NCBI GenBank assembly: GCA_025937955.1
Contig: JAICQI010000300.1
Coordinates: 1 to 7,081, forward strand
Direction: 5' to 3'
DNA: 7,081 bases
Source: Pyrinomonadaceae bacterium
Lineage (GTDB): Bacteria; Acidobacteriota; Blastocatellia; Pyrinomonadales; Pyrinomonadaceae
Under the pieces are notes generated by a model, which saw nothing but the letters and a program-made list of their open reading frames with translations, had not been told where the DNA came from and ran no database searches. Of this stretch, positions 3,876 to 7,081 are shown one piece after another. Position numbers and translations under genes: made by a program. Each line of letters begins with the position of its first letter. Within the stretch, counting starts at the first letter, position 1.

Positions 3876-5509
3876 AGGCTCGCGACTACAGTCACCAACT
3901 CGGCCGAATCAACTGGTTTGGGCAGATGAAACTGAAAACCGGAACGCAGCACACGCATTCGATCTTCGGCTCTTGCGTATGCGGTAAGCGCGGCCGCCGG
4001 ACTTTGTCCGCCACGCTCGTCTGGCAGCGCGCGAATCTTTGAGATCAGTGAGTAGCCATCCTCATCGGGCATTCCCAGGTCGCTAATGAGGATATCAGGC
4101 TTATGTTCTTCCAGTGCCGCTAAAGCTTCTTCAGCAGAACGACTGGTTATTACTTCAGAACCACACTCTTTGAGCACTTCGCGGATCAATTCGCGTGTGT
4201 CTGCCTCATCGTCAACTACCAACACCTTGAGACCCTGAAGTGAAGGCAAACCCTCGAAAGAGTTAACGTCGTCACCCTGAGTGGGATGAACAGACTCAGC
4301 ATCGTTCTGATTACTAACTACACCAACGAACGGCAACGTGATTGTAAAGGTGGTTCCCTTTCCTTCTCCTTCGCTCTGAACGCCCACACTCCCGCCATGA
4401 AGATCGACGAGTTGACGCACGATGGAAAGACCAAGTCCGAGGCCGCCATGTGTTCGCGTGATGCTTGCGTCTGCCTGACGGAAGCGATCGAAAACATAAG
4501 GCAGAAACTCTTTGCTGATACCTACGCCTGAATCACTCACGACTATCTCCACGTGTGAGTTGATGCGCTGGACTTTGACTTGTATGCGGCCGCCTTTCGG
4601 AGTGAACTTGACCGCGTTGGTTAACAGGTTCCAGACAATCTGTTGCAGTCGATCGGCGTCGCCGGAGATTGGACCAGCCGCCGGATCCAACATCGCCTGG
4701 ATTCGAATGCCTTTCGCGTCAGCCGCCGGACGAATTGAATCGATCGCGGCGTTGATGATGTAAATCAAATCCACTGTACGCACGTCGAGTCGCAACTTGC
4801 CGGAAATGATGCGCGACACGTCGAGGAGATCGGAAACTAATTGCGCCTGGGATTTTGCGTTGCGATAGATGGTCTCCACAGCGCGTTCCGCATTTACATC
4901 TGTAAGTTTGCCGAGGCGCAGCATGTGGGCCCAGCCCAGGATCGCATTCAGCGGGTTGCGCAGCTCGTGCGAGATCGTCGCCAGAAACTCGTCCTTCAAG
5001 CGGTTTGCTCGTTCCGCTTCACTCCGCGCTAACTTTTCACTTGATAAGAGACGCGAGCGCGCTTCGATTTGCGCTTGTAGCTCGGCCTCACGCGCTACGC
5101 GTTCGGTGACGTCCTCGATGATTGTTAACGTTCCGATTACTCGGCCTTCGTGACTGAGTGGCGAGAGTCGGACTGCTTGTTGCATTTGCGCGTAACCGTG
5201 CTCGGCGGAAACGGCGGGCATTGAGATCAAGTAGCCGTGCAGCGCTTGTGATAAGACTCGCACCTGGCCTTCGAGCGCCCATTTGTAATGTCGATCGAGG
5301 CGCCGTTCAGTCAGTTCCGGAAAGAGCTCGAGCAGATTGTTACCGATTACGTCATGAGCACGTTTGCCGGTGTGCTCCTCCATCCAGTGGTTCCACTCGG
5401 CGACATTCAATTCGCAATCAGTCATAACAATTCCCTGCGCCGCCAGGTCGTGCATCCAGTGCAAGACCGCCGCGTTGAGCAACGTTTCCTTTGAACTTGT
5501 CTCTGTCAT
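3851..5509 (-). CDS. Soluble hybrid sensor histidine kinase (PAS-HisKA-HATPase-REC)
   Basis: A cytoplasmic sensor kinase of 552 residues with no membrane segment. Order (from the ATG at 5509): PAS-like sensor about 15-130; a charged linker helix about 133-170; HisKA with H181 in ISHELRNP; HATPase_c with N298 in the N box NLLTNAVKFT, the G1 box DSGVGI and the G2 box GGLGLGLSI; then a receiver from about 428 with the DD pair, phosphoacceptor D477 (ISDLGMPDEDG) and K531 (LPKP). All catalytic residues are present, so both autophosphorylation and phosphotransfer to its own receiver are expected. The frame stays open to a GTG at 5530, but that lies inside a palindromic repeat, so I prefer the ATG at 5509. 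Neither start has a clear ribosome-binding site. It is last in the cheB-cheY-cheC series after a 93-bp gap. The PAS ligand is unknown. Confidence 0.92.
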   Translation of the reverse strand: MTETSSKETLLNAAVLHWMHDLAAQGIVMTDCELNVAEWNHWMEEHTGKRAHDVIGNNLLELFPELTERRLDRHYKWALEGQVRVLSQALHGYLISMPAVSAEHGYAQMQQAVRLSPLSHEGRVIGTLTIIEDVTERVAREAELQAQIEARSRLLSSEKLARSEAERANRLKDEFLATISHELRNPLNAILGWAHMLRLGKLTDVNAERAVETIYRNAKSQAQLVSDLLDVSRIISGKLRLDVRTVDLIYIINAAIDSIRPAADAKGIRIQAMLDPAAGPISGDADRLQQIVWNLLTNAVKFTPKGGRIQVKVQRINSHVEIVVSDSGVGISKEFLPYVFDRFRQADASITRTHGGLGLGLSIVRQLVDLHGGSVGVQSEGEGKGTTFTITLPFVGVVSNQNDAESVHPTQGDDVNSFEGLPSLQGLKVLVVDDEADTRELIREVLKECGSEVITSRSAEEALAALEEHKPDILISDLGMPDEDGYSLISKIRALPDERGGQSPAAALTAYARAEDRMRVLRSGFQFHLPKPVDSAELVTVVASLAGRAFQS

Positions 5510-5518
5510 TCGCAACCG

Positions 5519-5594
5519 TGGGGTGGCCACGAGGGGCCAGCCCTACAATAACTTCCCGGGGCGTTTGTAGGGGCGGCCCTCCGTGGCCACCCCA
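5519..5594. repeat. REP/MITE-like long inverted repeat between cheC and the hybrid kinase
   Basis: Two 30-nt arms (5519-5548 and 5565-5594) match as inverted repeats at 26 of 30 positions around a 16-nt loop, giving a long stable hairpin in either strand's RNA. The ends are TGGGGTGGCCACG and the inner edge CCCTACAA. Such GC-rich elements ending near GTAGGGGC are scattered as extragenic repeats in many environmental bacteria, so this is probably one copy of a genome-wide family. It nearly fills the gap between the cheC stop and the kinase start. Confidence 0.75.
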
Positions 5595-5602
5595 TCGTTC
5601 GA

Positions 5603-6220
5603 CTATCGTCCCTGTTGTGCTTCCCAGGTGTCGACTTCCTGAATCAGGCGATCGAGGGAAGCGACACTCAGGACGATCACCAGGAACCCTTTAACCGAAC
5701 TGTCGCGGAGTTGAAACGCCGTGTATACCACCAAGGCGTAATGCATCTCCGTTTTATCCGTCGTCGTACTCGCGATCAACTCATCCAGCGTCTCCAGATG
5801 CAACCGCGGCACCGAGAACGTCACGTGAACCTTCAGCAAATTTCCAAACATTCCCAGACACGCATTCAACAGAATGTTGCCGACTTCAGTTAATACTTCC
5901 CGAGCTGACTCATCAAGATAATTAGATGGATTGTGACCATCAGTAAGTAAATCAGTAAGCTGCAATGCTCCTTCGTAGTTCAATATCAAGAGCGCATCAC
6001 CGGCAATGGCTCCCGCAAAAACCTGATGAATCGAAGCCACATCTCCAGGAACAAACTTCGCCAGCGCGCCGCGCAACTCCGCAGTTCGATAAACAGCAAC
6101 CTCAGGCGGATTGAGCACCACCCGGTGCCCGGTCAGTTCCGATAGAGCTGCGCCCGTGCGCGCGAAAGCAATGTTGATGAGCTCCGCAAGGGCGTCGTTC
6201 TGCCGCTCAGTTAGTTTCAC
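5603..6220 (-). CDS. CheC, CheY-P phosphatase
   Basis: A cytoplasmic phosphatase of 205 residues that removes phosphate from phospho-CheY. Its length is close to Bacillus subtilis CheC (about 209). The family signature D/S-x3-E-x2-N-x22-P appears twice. The first copy is complete: D9, E13, N16, P39. The second has E112, N115 and P138 with exact spacing, but E108 stands where D or S is usual. Two copies indicate CheC rather than CheX or FliY. The chosen start is a GTG at 6220 preceded by AAGGAG at good spacing. The longer frame reaching 6385 would lie inside cheY. Start and cheY stop overlap by 14 nt, so the two are translationally coupled, in keeping with CheC acting on CheY. Confidence 0.9.
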   Translation of the reverse strand: MKLTERQNDALAELINIAFARTGAALSELTGHRVVLNPPEVAVYRTAELRGALAKFVPGDVASIHQVFAGAIAGDALLILNYEGALQLTDLLTDGHNPSNYLDESAREVLTEVGNILLNACLGMFGNLLKVHVTFSVPRLHLETLDELIASTTTDKTEMHYALVVYTAFQLRDSSVKGFLVIVLSVASLDRLIQEVDTWEAQQGR

Positions 6221-6590
6221 CGATAGCTCCTTTTGTGAGCGCTGCCTCAACAGCGGCAACCACTTGTTCGGAAACAAACGGTTTATGAATAAATCCGAGT
6301 GCACCTGCCTCATCAACCATCTTGCGCGTCGAACTCTGAATATCGGCACTGGCAACAACCACACGAGCCTCCTGGTCCATCTCACGCAATTTCACAAGCA
6401 CATCAAGTCCGTACATGCCTTTCATTACAAGATCGAGCAACACCAGATCTGGTTTCTCGAGGAAGTAGACTTCAAGCGCCGCCATTCCATCGTTTGCTTC
6501 AACCAAGTCGTAACCTGCTGATTCGAGGATTCGTCGCAAGGTCCTGCGAGAAAGTGCTGAGTCATCGACTATCAGAATCTTTCCGCTCAT
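6207..6590 (-). CDS. CheY-type single-domain response regulator
   Basis: A stand-alone receiver of 127 residues with no output domain. Key residues are present: D9-D10 (metal-binding acid pair), phosphoacceptor D53 (LLDLVM), S81 in VVASAD (the T/S switch) and K103 in HKPF. Phosphorylated by a CheA-type kinase, such proteins act on the flagellar motor, on pili or on another partner; the target is not visible here. The ATG has GGAGG 4 nt upstream and overlaps the cheB stop in an ATGA arrangement. Its own stop lies inside cheC. Packed between a methylesterase and a CheC phosphatase, it is very likely the CheY of this chemotaxis-like pathway rather than a generic regulator. Confidence 0.92.
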   Translation of the reverse strand: MSGKILIVDDSALSRRTLRRILESAGYDLVEANDGMAALEVYFLEKPDLVLLDLVMKGMYGLDVLVKLREMDQEARVVVASADIQSSTRKMVDEAGALGFIHKPFVSEQVVAAVEAALTKGAIGETN

Positions 6591-7081
6591 ACGACCTCCC
6601 TGATCGCGTGGGCCATGTCTCCCAGGGCGATACTTTTGTCACTCAGTCCGGCTTCCACAACCACGCATGGCATACCATACACCACGCAACTGCTCTCCGC
6701 TTCGGTGAAGACAAGCCCGCCCTGGGATTTGATCCACGCCGCACCCTGCTTTCCATCCGATCCCATCCCGGTCATCACCACACCCAACACGCGATTGCCG
6801 TAAACCTCGGCCGCCGATTTAAACAGCACATCAACTGCGGGCTTATGCAGCATATCAAATGGCCTGGCATCGAGGTGTGTAACGATCTTGCCGCTTGCAT
6901 CCCGTTTTAGTGTCAGGTGACGCCCCGCGGGCGCCAGAAACACGCGACCGCGTTTAACTTCGTCTCCCTCCGCTGCCTCACGCACTTCGAGATGACATAG
7001 TTCATTCAACTTCGCGGCATACATCGCGGTATAACCAACCGGCATGTGCATCACCATCACTACCGGAACCGGAAAGTCTTC
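6587..7081 (-). CDS. CheB, chemoreceptor glutamate methylesterase (C-terminal part only)
   Basis: The last 164 residues of a CheB methylesterase; the 5' part runs off the window. CheB removes methyl groups from chemoreceptors (and deamidates Gln) to reset adaptation. The catalytic domain is recognised by MHMPVGYT with the triad His, APAGRHL, PAVDVLFKSAAEVYG, and MTGMGSDG with the triad Asp. The catalytic Ser and any N-terminal receiver lie outside. The frame is open to the window edge, so the internal ATG and GTG codons near 7060 are not the true start. Its stop overlaps the cheY start by 4 nt, so the genes are co-translated. Confidence 0.93.
   Translation of the reverse strand, partial: EDFPVPVVMVMHMPVGYTAMYAAKLNELCHLEVREAAEGDEVKRGRVFLAPAGRHLTLKRDASGKIVTHLDARPFDMLHKPAVDVLFKSAAEVYGNRVLGVVMTGMGSDGKQGAAWIKSQGGLVFTEAESSCVVYGMPCVVVEAGLSDKSIALGDMAHAIREVV

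Noticed and set aside
6221..6385. 55-residue N-terminal extension of CheC
   Set aside because: It lies entirely inside cheY in another frame, is arginine-rich and unlike CheC. The GTG at 6220 has a strong ribosome-binding site.

Overview
The window falls into three blocks: a dense tRNA array on the minus strand (about 65-1180), an intergenic block rich in inverted repeats (1181-1841), and ordinary protein-coding DNA. The protein-coding part has two plus-strand genes (a CNT-family nucleoside transporter and a DUF937 protein), then a convergent minus-strand signalling operon reading cheB (cut by the window end), cheY, cheC and a soluble hybrid histidine kinase. Moderate GC, Shine-Dalgarno sites and the gene families indicate a free-living, probably environmental, bacterium. 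The mix of a CheC-type chemotaxis module, DUF937 and a REP-like palindrome would suit Acidobacteriota or a neighbouring phylum, but nothing in the window fixes the taxon.

tRNA array. Twelve tRNA genes fold convincingly. In transcription order (right to left) they are Tyr(GTA), Trp(CCA), Ser(TGA), Ser(GCT), Arg(GCG), Gln(CTG), Leu(TAG), Leu(TAA), Glu(TTC), His(GTG), Asp(GTC) and Lys(CTT). A thirteenth, degenerate tRNA-shaped unit sits between Glu and His. Ordinary gaps are only 1-15 nt, every intact unit encodes its CCA end, and no anticodon is repeated. Several members are unusual: both Leu tRNAs lack the long variable arm of bacterial tRNA-Leu, Arg has GCG where bacteria normally have ACG, and Tyr and Glu have lost nearly invariant core bases (T55 and T8). 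This resembles the accessory 'tRNA array units' described on plasmids, ICEs and phages more than a housekeeping operon. No integrase or phage gene is in view.

Intergenic block. Upstream of the array (reading on the minus strand) are two copies of a 13-bp palindrome centred 21 bp apart, a 9-bp motif present three times, and a foldable 125-nt region with two mutually exclusive pairings. Next come a minus-strand intrinsic terminator, a second GC-rich hairpin, and a 15-bp palindrome lying inside a candidate minus-strand promoter. The terminator would insulate the array from anything started at that promoter. The array's own promoter probably lies between 1181 and 1399, but I could not identify it.

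Protein genes. The CNT transporter has the family fold and motifs, but substitutions at several substrate-contact positions suggest altered specificity. The DUF937 protein has unknown function and a C-terminal calcium-loop-like motif. CheB, CheY and CheC are translationally coupled by overlapping stop and start codons and form an adaptation and signal-termination cassette: methylesterase, single-domain response regulator and CheY-P phosphatase. The hybrid kinase follows after a 93-bp gap almost filled by a REP-like long hairpin, so it may be expressed at a different level from the upstream genes. An inverted repeat over the kinase stop codon separates it from the convergent DUF937 gene.
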